Assembly: GCA_947396885.1 (NCBI GenBank)
Contig: OX377202.1
Location: forward strand, 68,048,643 to 68,112,642
Direction: 5' to 3'
Length of the DNA: 64,000 nucleotides
From: Heligmosomoides polygyrus polygyrus
Lineage: Eukaryota > Nematoda > Chromadorea > Rhabditida > Heligmosomidae
The notes beneath the pieces are model-generated. The model saw only the letters and a program-made list of their open reading frames with translations. It had not been told where the DNA came from and did not search any database. This document shows, piece after piece, positions 35,533 through 47,514 of the stretch (position 1 is its first letter; every line of letters starts with the position of its first letter). Made by a program: the position numbers and the translations under genes.

Positions 35533-35950
35533 GACAGGGTGCGCAAAAATTACCCGCACAAGATATCACACAAATTCGGATTTGATAGGGAAACTTAACA
35601 CACAGCGTCCTTATTCCCTTACTGATAAAAACATATCAAAGCCATCCCAAGTGGCCTCCTTTCATACAAACACAAGTCCTCAGACGAGTAACGAACGCAT
35701 CACACGTGGCACGGAGGTAGTCTTCGCTCATTTCGTTCAATGCTTCAGTCAGGGAAGCTTTCAGAGAGGCCAAACTTGCGTGTCGAGTGGAGCAAACTTT
35801 GCTCTCAATGACTGACCAGACAGAGAAATCGAGAGGATTCAAATCCGGTGAATTCGAAGGCCAGTCTTCGTGCGCAATAAAATCCGGGTGCTCACGCATG
35901 CACCACTGCTGCGTTGTCCTAGCCTTGTGTGCAGCAGTGGTGCATGCATA
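35533..35950 (-). pseudogene. Tc1/mariner-superfamily transposase relic (C-terminal end)
   Basis: The minus-strand frame carries HKARTTQQW, HEDWPSNSPDLNPLDFSVW and the downstream helix-rich tail (ESKVCSTRHASLASLKASL, EALNEMSEDYLRATCDAF) of a DDE transposase; the DLNPLDF block precedes the third catalytic acid in this superfamily. The catalytic core upstream is missing. A terminal-repeat-like CAGGGTGCGCAAAAATTACC lies at 35,535-35,554, downstream of the frame, so this is the 3' end of a 5'-truncated element. No opposite terminal repeat was found. Confidence 0.8.
35896..35947. repeat. Perfect 17-bp inverted repeat at the broken end of the Tc1-like relic
   Basis: Arms GCATGCACCACTGCTGC (35,896-35,912) and its exact complement (35,931-35,947) flank an 18-bp loop. 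The left arm is transposase coding sequence (QQWCM); the right arm is an inverted copy of it placed beyond the broken 5' end, consistent with a template-switch event. Confidence 0.9.
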
Positions 35951-35980
35951 AATATCAAGCATCAGTATCAATATCATCAA

Positions 35981-38297
35981 GTATATGGTCCTACAAGATT
36001 GTTTCTGTCAAGGTCTGAAAGAAGCTCGAAAGATTATGATAGGTCACCATAGAGCATGTTGCTGATAAACAAGCCTGTCCCTGCGCCATACATCGGAGCG
36101 CTAATGAGTTCGAGCGCCTCTTCTTCCGAGTTACTGCGGCTATCTGCGTTAGCCTGGCTGATCTATAATTCGTTTCAATGCACTACCTTGCACAGCACCT
36201 TTTGTCTTTCGATTAGTTGGTGTAACTTTGCGACAGCATACTGTTGTTCGGGCAAAATCCGTTTCGAGAAACTAACTAGACTATTCATCGTCGGCTTAGC
36301 TTACCTACCCACAACTCGACTCAATCACTAAAGCGCGGTGCATTTCAAGGAAGACGGTGGTTGTTTCGATTTCTTGTGTTAACTGCTTTCTTTACTGCTG
36401 CATCCATTTCTTGGCCTGTGTGCACTTAATGTTAATAGTGCGTCATCTAGGAGCACAAAATACATGTCTGGACGCTTATAAAATAAAGCGTCCAACGAGA
36501 GAGGTTTTTCAAAACACTTGCGTCTCGGATGAGCCCCTATGTTCACCCCGTCCTCGCAGGTCGAGGAGTGTTCACGATTTGAAGAGGAGAAGCACCAGCG
36601 AGCGATGATGCCCGACCGCAACCGGCTTCGCGACGCCTTCGAAAGCTGAGGAAAAGCCGGAGAAACCAAGTGTAGCGCGAAACGCCACTGCGGTACTGGT
36701 GGCGCTGGCGGTTGCTCTCACAGGCCCCTGGCTCTACACCCGACGAGCACAGATGGCCGAGAGACAGGCAGCCGCTGCCGCTCCTCCCGTGCTGTTAATT
36801 GACCCATTTCTCAATGCCAGCCAGGGTTCCGTCTCCTGCGCGTGTCGAGTGCGAATTCAACTGGAAGCGAACGAACCGGGCATGAACGAGCAGCCGTAAA
36901 GGGGACGCGAAGCAAAGTTGTATGCATAGCCGAGAGGAAACGTCGGCGGCTGCCGGCACCCGGTGGCGCGGTCGCTCGGTCCCGCGTGGTTGTGGCCTCC
37001 CCTCAACCCGCGCTGATCACTATCTCTTCACGTAGCGATTGATTATGTGGAAGAACGCAAAGGAGCGAACTCGTCCCCGTCTGGTCACACCGCTGTCCAG
37101 CTGGCCAGTCGGGGCGCCGTCGACCGCGACTTCTAGAGAGCACATCACGATGCAATGCTCGTGATTCCGTCGCTGGCCAGCGAGGCTCGCCCCGAATAGC
37201 ATCATTTGCAATCGCCGACTTTTTCCCCGTGCGCGAGAGAGGCGCGGCCGTCCATCGAAAGTGACAAATCGCCCTTACTCCGGGTCAAATACTCGTTTCG
37301 CTGTCATGCCGCCCCCCCCCCCTCACTCGCTTTCCACATCAACGAGGTCCGTCTTCTCAGGTTGCCGCATGAAATCTCCCTACCCTCAAAGCATTTGATA
37401 ACCGCTCCATTTTAAAAGATTGGAGGAAAATAGCCAGCGGGAAAACAACCTATCAATGTTTCTCTTGGCCGCTTTAAAGGTGTCCTAAGTTGGAATGCAT
37501 GCATTGCACAACCCACAACGAGAGCACAGTAAACAGTCTCTGCGGCTACTCAAAGTACTATAGTGCAGTGCGATCTTTCAGTTTTCGATTTCTTGACAAA
37601 CATTTCTGAAAGAATTTCTAGACGACGAGACTCTTCCAATAAAGGTAATAGAAAATAATGGCGAACACCAATTTCGGAAGTCCGAACGGTACCTAGTAGG
37701 GGTTAGATGTTGGGTAGTTGTTAGTAGACTGTTCCTCTTAGTTGAGCGGAAGGAAGCTCTATCTTATTGAGTTAACATCACACTAAAGGATCAAAGGCAG
37801 GAAGGTACCGGAGGTGGAAGAAAATATTAAAAGCTTTTCATGACGAGTGAAACGATAAGCATCAAACTTTAAGGATAACCCTTGGCCTCCCGTATGCTAA
37901 ACTATTTGAACAGCAGCGACAGTTGACGTTTTGGAAATCGTTTTCCTAGTTTATAGTTACAGGTTGATTAGGGCGTTACACGGAGCTGAGCTGAAAGTGC
38001 TTCGCACTGCCTTAATAATCCGTTCCTTAGAGTTGTCTCTTTAGTGATCCAAGGATTCGTTTTCTTTTGTTCTCACAAGGCGACCGTCTTTTAATTCCAG
38101 AAGCACGACATGTCAGGTCAATACCATTAATGTGTTTTCGGAAACAACTCAGGCTTATGAAAGCACGGAGAAGGCGTGCTTGTCTGACCATGTCTTAAAT
38201 GCACGTACCCTTTTCTCCTCATAGCGTTATGTTCGGCGAGCGTCGTCTACTCCATTGTTTGAACAGAACGTGCTCTCAGAGCATTCCACGTGAAATA
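35981..38297. other. Gene-poor stretch with GC-rich island
   Basis: The region 36,610-37,280 is GC-rich. Within it the plus frame 36,609-36,899 encodes a hydrophobic run (ATAVLVALAVALTGPWLY) followed by RRAQMAERQ and VLLIDPFLNASQGSV, reminiscent of the first segment of a small tetraspan protein, but splice sites are not convincing. An 11-C tract lies at 37,312-37,322. Nothing else is assignable. Confidence 0.35.
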
Positions 38298-38587
38298 AAG
38301 GATAAAAGAATGAATGACGGCGTTACTCAGTCCTTTTTGCGCCACGTATTCTACTTCTACGTGATGTCGTGGAGGCTATTTGAATGCGTATTTGGCCACA
38401 CAATGAATTACGGTGATCAGCCGATGAACAAGTCGGCGCTTTATCCTTCGCAGACAAGTCTGGTACCAATTCACCGTCCCCGGAGGGATGGAAGGCTTGC
38501 TTGGCATGGGCGGGAAATCCGAACCAGGAGCCTTGTATCGGGTGCAGGCAACAGTCTGCGCCTCCTCCGACTGCGCTACTCGCGCCT
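38298..38587 (-). repeat. SINE-A, full-length copy with near-perfect target-site duplication
   Basis: Reading the minus strand: tRNA-like head (GCGCAGTCGGAGGAGGCGCA, then CGGGTGCAGG-type complement), body with CAAGCC-TTCCATCCCTCC, the CCAGACTTGTCTGCGAAGGAT block, CATCGGCTG, TATTTGGCCAAATACGCATTC-like words, ACGTAGAAGTAGAATACGTGG and a 3' TCCTTTAT end. Flanks TCCACGTGAAATA (38,285-38,297) and TTCACGTAAAATA (38,588-38,600) match at 11 of 13 bases, fitting a target-site duplication. A GTAAGT word just outside belongs to the flank. Confidence 0.88.
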
Positions 38588-38600
38588 TTCACGTAAAATA

Positions 38601-41600
38601 CTTACCTAAAGGGCCTCTCTCTGAGGTCAGTCAACAACTCTTGGGTTCATTCCTGCCATTCGTCAAGAAAGCTTTGGTCTAACTAGAGTAGAAACAGAAA
38701 CCTTTATGTGACCATATGAGGGCGAACAACTTCATCGCGCAGAGTCGCACATTTACATTGTGACTCAGCCAAACCAAGCATTCACTTCTATGCCTAATAG
38801 TTTCAGAGGACTGCTAGCACAAAGCGAACCTAAGTTTTTCCCCGGAACGGGTGCGTGGCTTCGCGAGCAGCAAGAGTGCCTTCAACTCCTTTTCAGCGCG
38901 TGATTCGTTGGGACGCCGTGTTTCGAGGACACCACGGTTCCTTCTTGGAAGCGAACATGTTGTTCCAACCGCAGTGCAGAAGGCAAACATTCTCACCTGA
39001 CATTATCAGATCCCTCTCTCGCTTCCGATCCATCTGTCAAGCGTCCGCGATATCTGGCAGCAGCTGTTCCACCTGGACTCCTCTTGTTGCAGCCGTTCGG
39101 GGATCCATGCTGAGGCCTAACTATGCCGCTTGGGAGCACACCTGTGAACGACCACTTCTCGTTCACTTCGAGCTTCGATTTCACGGCTTCATCTGCGGAT
39201 CTCCTTCATCCCGCTCTCCGTCGCCGTTCTTTATCGACATATACTCTTGCTTCAGGTCTCTACCAACCGAAAGTGCTATCTTTTCTGGAGTTACTTTCAC
39301 TGACGCAGTTTTTCTACTATTTAATGTCGCGCTCTTGAGCTCTTGAAAGTCTCGTCGCATTCCATGCCAAAATTAACACGACCATGTCGCCAGCGCTTAG
39401 TACCTTCCTTCAAGGAGAACTCAAAGAATGCTTAGCGAACTATGTCCTGAAAAAACTGTACACTATGACTCCTCCTTGAGGGCACGTACCAACAAGACGA
39501 CAGCCATTCGCCATGCATGCTGTATTTGCAACGCATGCATTCAGGACAGTTTTGTGAGTAATCCTTTGAACATCTTGTCCCGGCTAACGATGGCAGTTAA
39601 TGCCCGGTCGGGCAACATTTTCAGTGCGATTTCGAATGCGTCATTCATCCAGAGAGATTCGGTCCCGACGCTGTTTTGAGCGAACGAAGTACCAAAAAGG
39701 TTGCTCGTGGGACTACGCGGGTGGTGCCATTCGACTTTACGCTGACAGGGAGAGGCTGGGCACGAACACGAACACTAACACGAGGCGTTACAGAGGAAAC
39801 AGCCCTGTGGAGACGCATTTAATGAGTTGCTTCGTGATTTCTTTTAAGACCCTCATCAGAACAAAACGCTGTGGAACCTCCGATTTAACGCAAACGCCGT
39901 TCTGTGAGGTCGAATAGCGATTGTAGAAATTTATGCTTTGATCTCTCTCAATAGCGGATCACCGCGTCCACAGCTGACTTCGCTACGACTAGAACGACCG
40001 GTGCTGTTCGGCGAAGGCCAGGGGCCGAGTGCGCCACGAGCCGTGGCTGTCGGTGTTTCGCTGATAGCCAACTGATTGGCACCGTATCAGCTGCGGTTGC
40101 TCGTCGGCAGAGCGCGAGACCATTCAACTGTCGGGCATTCCCACGGCTTGATGAAGGGATTTCACGGCGAGGATGACATGCGCCGCTGGCGGCCGGCCGG
40201 CGCATGGCTCGAATTTCACCTCCGCCACCGCCTTCAACCCCGATGATTCTGGCCCTCCTGATTGCGGCGAAATTCGCCGAGTCTGCGAGGAGCGCACCCC
40301 ACTGCGCGGAGGTTCAGAGCCGTAAGGATGCGGACGGCGGCGTTACACGCGCAAAAGTCCTCGGATGTCCTTTAGCGTGTCACACTTGATGCGTCCGAGA
40401 GGAACGCGCCGGTCGCTAGACTCGCATGAGTGCTTCGACGCCACGGGCCGCTCCGGTCCCTCGCCCTCAGCTCCACTTCCCAGCCTGCCCCTCCCGGCCA
40501 CCTCTGCTCGCACTCCCTCCGTCGACACGCCCTCGTCCCGATCTCTCGTTGTTTTGTTTACTCTGCCGCGGACGGATATTGGCGACAATTAATTGTCGGG
40601 AACGCGGAACGCGACACCACCTAACAGCAGCAGCACTTTTTCCGCCGCTTATTACCTCCTGATGAAGCGGCCGTCCCGCTAATGGCCCGGCAACAATCAC
40701 AGCCTGCAAAAACCACTGCAACTGCTGCTTCTCTTCGGAGCTGATGACGGAGGCGCTTAATATTACGGTGTTATGGAGAAGTATCTCAGCATCAGACAGG
40801 TCTCACGGCCATAGCTGGAGCTATCGCTTTAGAACTGACCAAAACTCTGAAGAAAATGTACCAATCCGACTTGAATTGTGAGAAAATGTTGTTTCACAAA
40901 TAGCGAAGTATTTTCAGCGCAATTCTGTGAGAACGGTGCTAAAGTGCAGCAGAGTTACGCAGCTACAGCGCAGCGCCGCTACAATTCAAAGAGCACTTGA
41001 TCGCTCTTTGAAATGTATCCGTAGCCATTGTGTGCTACTTGAAAGCGCTGCTATCGTACCGCCTGCGCAGATTATAGGATTAGCCTTCTTACAGTAAATT
41101 TGTTTCGCTTCAGCACTTCAGTCAGCAGAACACGAAGCGCATGCGCCAGTTAGTCATTCATTATTTGAGAATATCCTGCAAAGGAAGCTCATTGGCTAGA
41201 CATGAGAGCTCAACAAAATTCAACGACAACGCTTTCCTCCATTAATCGAAGATCTGGAATGTGTTGCGCATCACAACGTGAAGTTCTACCACTCTTGATG
41301 CTTTACACTTAATATTCGCTTTGCTTTGAAGTCCACATTATCCGCTTGCCAGGAATCCCGTTCGAATTCGCTCGTCGCATTTCTTATGAGGCTGAGCGTG
41401 CCTAGACATTAAAACACGTCTGGCGAGGAATCGTCTCCCCCAAAAGAAGAAACGTGAGCCTTTAGTGTCGTCAGTGCCAAGCCGATTGCGCTTCCAGCTG
41501 CATGGTATGTGTCGGTGCCCCAATTCTCCGCATGGATTCCGCTGTTTGTTCGTACGTGGCATGTTTGTAATTTCGAGCGCATCCTTGTGTCTCCAGTTTC

Positions 41601-44189
41601 GTCGCCGCGGGTCTCTCGACTCAAATCCGCATTTGGGAGCCCATGAAGGAGCCCGGCTAAGCACTGCTACTCCTAAGGTGTTTCCTCTGGACGGCTGGAG
41701 AGCGGCTGACCCACTTCGGCCGGTCCCTGCCGGCGAGTGGCGTCAGTGTGGTCGTCGTCGTCGCCGGTGTCCCAGTGTTGGTGGCGACATGGTTGCGCAA
41801 AAAGCGCTGCGCGCATGCAACATTGATGACATGGTAACGGACAATACCCCCCGCTCGTTGCCGAGTCCAGCCACTTGCCCTGGTGTCGCAGCTCCTCGCG
41901 TTGTGCATTATTCATGGCGCTTCATAACGCGAGGCGCTACGGCTAATTGCGCTCACGATGGTCGCCGGCTTAATGCGATTAGAAGGCAGGAGGAAGTCGA
42001 GGAGGTCGGATTTCAGGGCAAATGTAGGGTCAGAACTATCCCACTTGGTGGGGAAGCCGTTCAGCTTTTTCCGATCCCGTGCGAAGGTCTGGGTCGGCAG
42101 CATATGCTAGGGCAGGTATAGTTGACCACACGTCAGTGGTGTAAACTGAACACCCACGCTCACTGAACAATAAGACATGCGTCTGCTTTCTTTTCGAAGG
42201 CTCGTGGCCTCGTGATCACTAGGACTGAGGCCGGATCTCGACAAAAGAAGTCGAAACACAGAAAATCATCGCGATTCTCTTGCCGTTCTCTTTCCAGGAC
42301 CTAACTACTAGGTGACTGAGATTCGGCATTTCTTATTTGCTTTTACCAATTCCGGGAAGAAATCATATAAAAGCTTCTATTTCGGGGCAGTGGTCACTCT
42401 AAACATCCACTCCTAATGCAGAATTGTCCTCATTCAGTTCAAAGCTCTTATCCAGTTCGTAAAGCATCACAATATCTCCACGCTAGGGCAATAAGCCTAG
42501 AATGAAGCTCTCCTTTTTCTTGGAAAACCTGTCCTAATTTCCTCTACGACACACTTTTCGAAGTTCGTGAATGGCACTGACGATGAGAATTGCCAGAGAG
42601 AAGATAATATGTAGTATCACCTCGAATTTTCTTCCCGGACCAAAGACTACCGCGCTTTCAGATAAAAATGTAGCCTTACTTACAGAGCAAACATATATTT
42701 TCCATGTGAGGCTGTGATTTTGATTTAGGCAATTTGAAAAGGGCGGAAGTCAAAGACTATCTAAGAGAAACTTGAAAAGAGGGAGAAAGAAGAAAAGGAA
42801 GAAAAATTAAGTGATGGCGGAGCTCTATGCACATCTCACTCATGCCTCTAGATCAAGGCCATTCAAGGTAGGACTTTCAAAACTAGGACTCCATAGCTTT
42901 GCTTCCATTAGGTGTTTCAGAGCGGTCACTTGGCCAATTCTATGAAGCCACCTCTTCAACGAGCAGAACTGTCGCTTGTTCGGCATAGCTACATCCCCAC
43001 TGGCCTCGTTGTTCCACTTTTGCGCTGGTGCTTTCGCACTCCTTTTCCACCTTCGGCCTTCTTTCTAAGTTCTTGTCGTCTTATGGTAACTGGAACGTGG
43101 ACTTTCAAAGCACTGGCTTGACTTACATTATATTTCCTCATTGTTGTGTAATATCAGAGACAACTGCTGCGAGAGATGAGGTGGCTCACCGAGTGGCGAC
43201 CAAAACTGGTCAGTGCCTTTTCAGAGTTTGGTGATGAGCACTTAGCATCGAGAGTGTCTTGTAGCAGAAGAAACTTATTAACAGCGGTCCCTGGACAGCA
43301 TGTAGAAGGACGAACGTTTCGCAACTGCTGGAGTTTTTCTACGTGTTTTTCTCCGTTCTTCTCTAATAACGAGGCAAGCGGCAGCAATTTCCTCTTTACG
43401 CTGTGCTCCCTTTCACATCCTTAAATACCTTTCCTTTTTTCTTTATCTACGGTATTGAAATATGCACATTTGATAAACAGACCTTCTGAAATGTCTTATC
43501 AAAATGTACTGCATCTGGGAAGGAATTCAACTAAAATTGAAAAAAAAACCTCCGACGAAAACCGCATGTTGATAGCGGCATAACGACTTTAACCGCAGCT
43601 ATTGTTTTCCATATAACTTAGGAGCAAAAAAAAGAACATTTGCTATTACGATTCTCGAAGACTATGTTGTCCACCAGCTACTGTTAAGCCTTCCTCTTAT
43701 TAGACTTTTGCAGTCTGTCGATTGCCTATCGATTTTTGCGAAACGCTTCTTATAATGAGCTCAACTCAAACGGCCGATGAACAAAAGCTTTCAAGGTGAG
43801 CAAAAGATATGGAAATTAGATTCTTGGAAGAGTTGGCTCGGGTCAAGCACATAACGCACACTATTCACCTTCTCGCATATATTCATTACTGTGGAACACT
43901 AGAGTTAAGGTGGCCGAGGAAAAGTGAGTGAATAGCGTACTACCGATACTTGGCCTGAACTATGCAGCTTCTTCAACAATGTTTGAATGCTTTTGTTCAA
44001 CGCCTTTTTGTGTTGAGTTCACTGTAGGAGGCGCAGCGTGAAGACCTACTCGTTATTTGGTGGACTTTTTGTTCATAAAAATCGATCGCGAATTTTTGCT
44101 CCATCCTTTGTCACCGAGCTCGGTAGATTCATCAAAATGAACTGCTGGTTCCTTAGCGGAGAGCACCCTTAATTTTAATTCACAGCCAC
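38601..44189. other. Coding-like patches and GC-rich islands, no assignable gene
   Basis: Coding-like sequence at 38,997-39,350 is listed separately. GC-rich islands span about 39,960-40,720 and 41,600-42,090; the latter holds a 218-codon plus-strand frame (41,465-42,121) that is arginine-rich and unlike any family I know. A small inverted repeat TCAAAGAGC/GCTCTTTGA lies near 40,985-41,013. The 42.1-44.2 kb part shows nothing. Confidence 0.35.
38997..39350 (-). CDS. Coding-like segment, frame and strand unresolved
   Basis: Two adjoining minus-strand frames look like real protein: 39,357-39,178 (KTASVKVTPEKIALSVGRD, then LKQEYMSIKNGDGERDEG) and 39,205-38,997 (SADEAVKSKLEVNEKWSF, later GTAAARYRGRLTDGSEARE) ending exactly at an AG|GTGAGA donor. 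They are offset by one frame near 39,200, so a frameshift, a tiny intron or a pseudogene is needed to join them. The plus strand also has a 163-codon frame here (38,855-39,346) following a TTTTCAG. The minus reading has the better composition. No family is recognised. Confidence 0.3.
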
Positions 44190-44400
44190 GTAAAGGAATA
44201 TAGAAGGATAAGTGATGATCGATGCGTCAATCAATCCTTGCTTGTGACGCGACACGCGCTCTACTTCCACGGGATACTGCCGAGGCGGATGTCAATGCGT
44301 TTTTGCCCAGACAATGACTTGCCAGCCGGTGCAGAAGTTAGTGTTGTGTCCTTCCTGACAGTGTGACACCAATTCCCCGACCCATGAGCAGTGCACATTT
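44190..44400 (-). repeat. SINE-A copy, 3' two-thirds, diverged
   Basis: On the minus strand the order is GGGGAATTGGTGTCACACTG, AGGAAGGACACAACACTA, CACCGGCTGGCAAGTCATTG, AAAAACGCATTGACATCCGC, CCCGTGGAAGTAGAGCGCG and GATTGATTGACGC, then a TATCCTTCTATATTCCTTTA end. The tRNA-like head is missing or unrecognisable. Confidence 0.75.
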
Positions 44401-46167
44401 CGGTTGCCCTGGATAAGATCCCAACCTTGGACGCTGATTCAAGATGCCAGTGAGAAATTCCCCTCGGGCAGCGCTACCGCGTGATCTAGGGGCTGTGGCG
44501 ATGCACAGTGGCATACACAATGGTCGCTTTTCTGAGCAGCCTTATCCGTTTCATTGAAGCGCACTGGCAGCAAAACCCGCACCACCTATTTCCGCGGGGA
44601 TGTCAGACGTTCGCCTCAGAAAGCGGAAGTCCGCCGTGTTGCGCCTGGCCTGCCCAGGGCGTAGCCATCGACGGTCGTTGGCCGTGTGGCGCAGGCGCCT
44701 TTGAAGTGTCAAGAGGGGGAGGCGAGGTGGTCTGGCGTCTCCGCGCTAGGCGCCGCGTCTCTGCGAGTCGTCGAGTCGCAAACTTCCTAATGTTTTCGAC
44801 AAGTGGCCGAGCGCGACAAAGTAGCGACGAGCGAGCCATGTTCTTTTCTCAGCGACACTACGCTGCGATAATAGATGACCGCGACGAGACAGCGGCCGAG
44901 GCGCGGCGACAGCAGACGGGCGGCCGACGGGCGGACATAATCCGCCTGCGTCACCCCGTGACCAAACAATTATTGCGCCACCGGCTAGAGTTCACGCACA
45001 CCTAAGCCCACCAGAACCACCGCGTAGCTCGGCCGGAAGCCACCGGTAGAAGATGGCAGTTCTGGGCCGAGCCCCTGAACGGCCACCTCAGGTGTGGTCG
45101 CGCAGCGATTGCAAGGAGTTGTCACTGCTGCCCTTTGTTCGGTTCAGTCTAGAACGGGTGCCTGTGCATTCTTCGTATTCGGCCCATGCGGAAGTTCTTT
45201 GTAACGAGCAACTCAGCTAATGAGTGTGCACTTACACAACAGAAGTGGACATCAGAGCTCACCATTCGCGTCTGCAGACGCTTCGTTTATTATTGCGCTG
45301 TCTTGAAGGAAATCTCACCATGTTTAGTGGGTCCCTAGCTAGCTCGCCAAGTTGACTTGCCACGCGGTATTGGTTCCTTTAGCTGAAGAACCCATTGACA
45401 CCGGTGATACACACAAGTTTATTATTGCAAAACGTACTGCTACGGAACTACTATTGGCTATTGACTATTGGTTATTGCACAAGGAGCCGCGAGTCGTCGA
45501 AGTGTGGGTTGAGGAGCAGACGAGAGTCGTAGGAGTCGACCAGCTGACCAGAGCCACCAGAGCCACGATCGCGAGCTCGCTCGGCTTATATGTGCAGGGT
45601 CGAAGGCGTTCTCACGGTGGAATGTAAGCACATCCCCTAACGATTATTGCAGCGTAGCTACACCGTGCAGAAGCGGCGTAACAAGCCGAGTAACCAAAGT
45701 CAACTTTAGGAACCACAAATTGCAAAATGATCCAGCTGGAGAGATCCCAACGTGGTATAAAGGGTGTTCTCACCTTGATTGACTATTTATGGTAACCATA
45801 TATATTTATCAGAAGACTACTCTTTTAATGCATCTACAAACTTTTTTGGAAAAGCCGAATAGGTTTGAATTGAGAATGATAATAAGTTCTTAAATAATTA
45901 ACTTTCTATCTCACGTTAAGCTTTCTATTAACCTTTCGGTACATTGTTCCTAAGATTTGAGCATTTATACATTTTTTGGCCGTAATTGCTAAACGCTTAT
46001 GACATGGAAATCCGCTACTTTTTTAGCTTGGCCAATAGCTAATTGATTTTGACTCGCATACATAGTGCAACTGGCAGGAGACCTCGCTTCGTGTGGTGCT
46101 TCGAATTTGCAATCGTTTCGTCTCGCACCCCGAACAACAAAAACGTCGAGGTCTCTGGTTATCAGGG
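44401..46167. other. GC-rich island and unassigned sequence
   Basis: A GC-rich island spans 44,600-45,120 with a 165-codon arginine-rich plus frame, not protein-like. At 45,352-45,627 a plus frame with good composition (VPLAEEPIDTGDTHKFIIAK, ATELLLAIDYWLLHKEPRVV) precedes a TTATAT box-like word; it could be a terminal repeat or promoter of an LTR element, or chance. No second copy is present to test this. Confidence 0.35.
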
Positions 46168-46268
46168 ATGTGCGGAAATTTTGCTGGAAAAGCGGAAGAC
46201 GAACGACGGAACGGAAACTCTTAAAAATGGCCGGAAACCGGAATACGAAACGCGGAAGCGGAAATGAC
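46168..46268 (+). repeat. GGAA-rich interspersed repeat, copy 1
   Basis: Starts GGGATGTGCGGAAATTTTGC and continues as GGAAACGGAA / GGAAACCGGAA words. The same start occurs inverted at about 47,605-47,622 and again at 48,772-48,800. Confidence 0.7.
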
Positions 46269-47514
46269 ACATGTTCGCCATTTTTCCAAAACTGCATCTG
46301 AAACGGCATCAGAAGCGGCTTCTATTGCACTTTTTCTTGCTCAGAACTTAGCCAGCAGCAGAATCTTCACAGTTTTATACTCATACCCATCATAGCATAA
46401 CATAACGAAGCAAGAATTCATAGTATTGCTATGATAACCTTTTGGCTACGGCTAGAGCAATAAACGAAAACAAATTTAGGGTCTTATCTTATTATTTCTC
46501 ACCATTTCAGCATGCAGCCTTTCCGTATCTAGTTCCTGCAACGGGTTTTTCGCTGACTTCTTTGATGCTGGTATTTTTTGAACGGTAGACTTAACCGAAT
46601 TAACCACTAGAGGTTACTTACAGACCCGCATAAAGAAAAAACTCGGGTAAAGTCTAAAACTGGAGTAGCCAACTAGATCATTTTCCGACCAGGAAAGAGA
46701 TCCCTCTCAACACTTTTAGAAACCTGTGTCATCATGGACGGGATCATTTGGTCACTGCACAGATATTTGCATACTCAACATTAGCAGTTACATTGTAATC
46801 CCTAAAACCAGTAAACCAGTAACGATCAGAATTCATTCTGGGACTTAAGATGATAACTGATTGGTCATGGTGGGTCCACATTTCCACAGCAACATTAAGT
46901 CTGTGCCAGCCTAGAAATCCTACGCCCAAGGTGACACAGCTGGAGAGTTCTTAGACGGTTCTCGAAGCAATAGTTTTATGTCAGAATTCAATAAGTCACC
47001 ACAGTCAGTCAAAATAACAGCTCATGGTAGATATTCATGATGCCTCATTAAAAATATGGATCGCATAACTTCATATGATGAACTATGAACTTCATATCAC
47101 ACCTAACGAAATTAAAAGTTGAAATTTGCACCTTTAACCAGGAACACTGATGTAAGCAGACAACCGTATGCCACTATCTTCACTGAACCCTTTGTTTCAT
47201 GATACTGCGCTATATGTTTACAAAGTTTTTGTAGCTATTTGTAACCAATGGATCAAGAATTTTATGACCATTCAAATGTTGAGTGCATTTTCTTAGCATA
47301 CAGTGCATACACAGCCTTTGTGGCACATTAATTTTGCTCCACACTCAGCCCTTCCCATTTTTGAGTCCTGTTTTTGGTAGTCTAACCAACTTCAAGAATA
47401 TTAATATTAGAGTTGTCAAACAGTATTTCTCTCACAACTATATGAAGGAGGACTCTTTTTAATTGATATGCTGATTGTGTTCAATAGAAAGCTAGTGTGG
47501 AACAGTGCCCATTT
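46269..47514. other. AT-rich sequence, nothing recognised
   Basis: No coding, RNA or repeat signal stands out in this AT-rich stretch. Confidence 0.45.

Noticed and set aside
37312..37322. Run of 11 cytosines
   Set aside because: A plain homopolymer, possibly of uncertain length in the assembly.
41465..42121. 218-codon plus-strand frame
   Set aside because: Arginine-, proline- and cysteine-rich composition typical of chance frames in GC-rich DNA; no domain or splice support.
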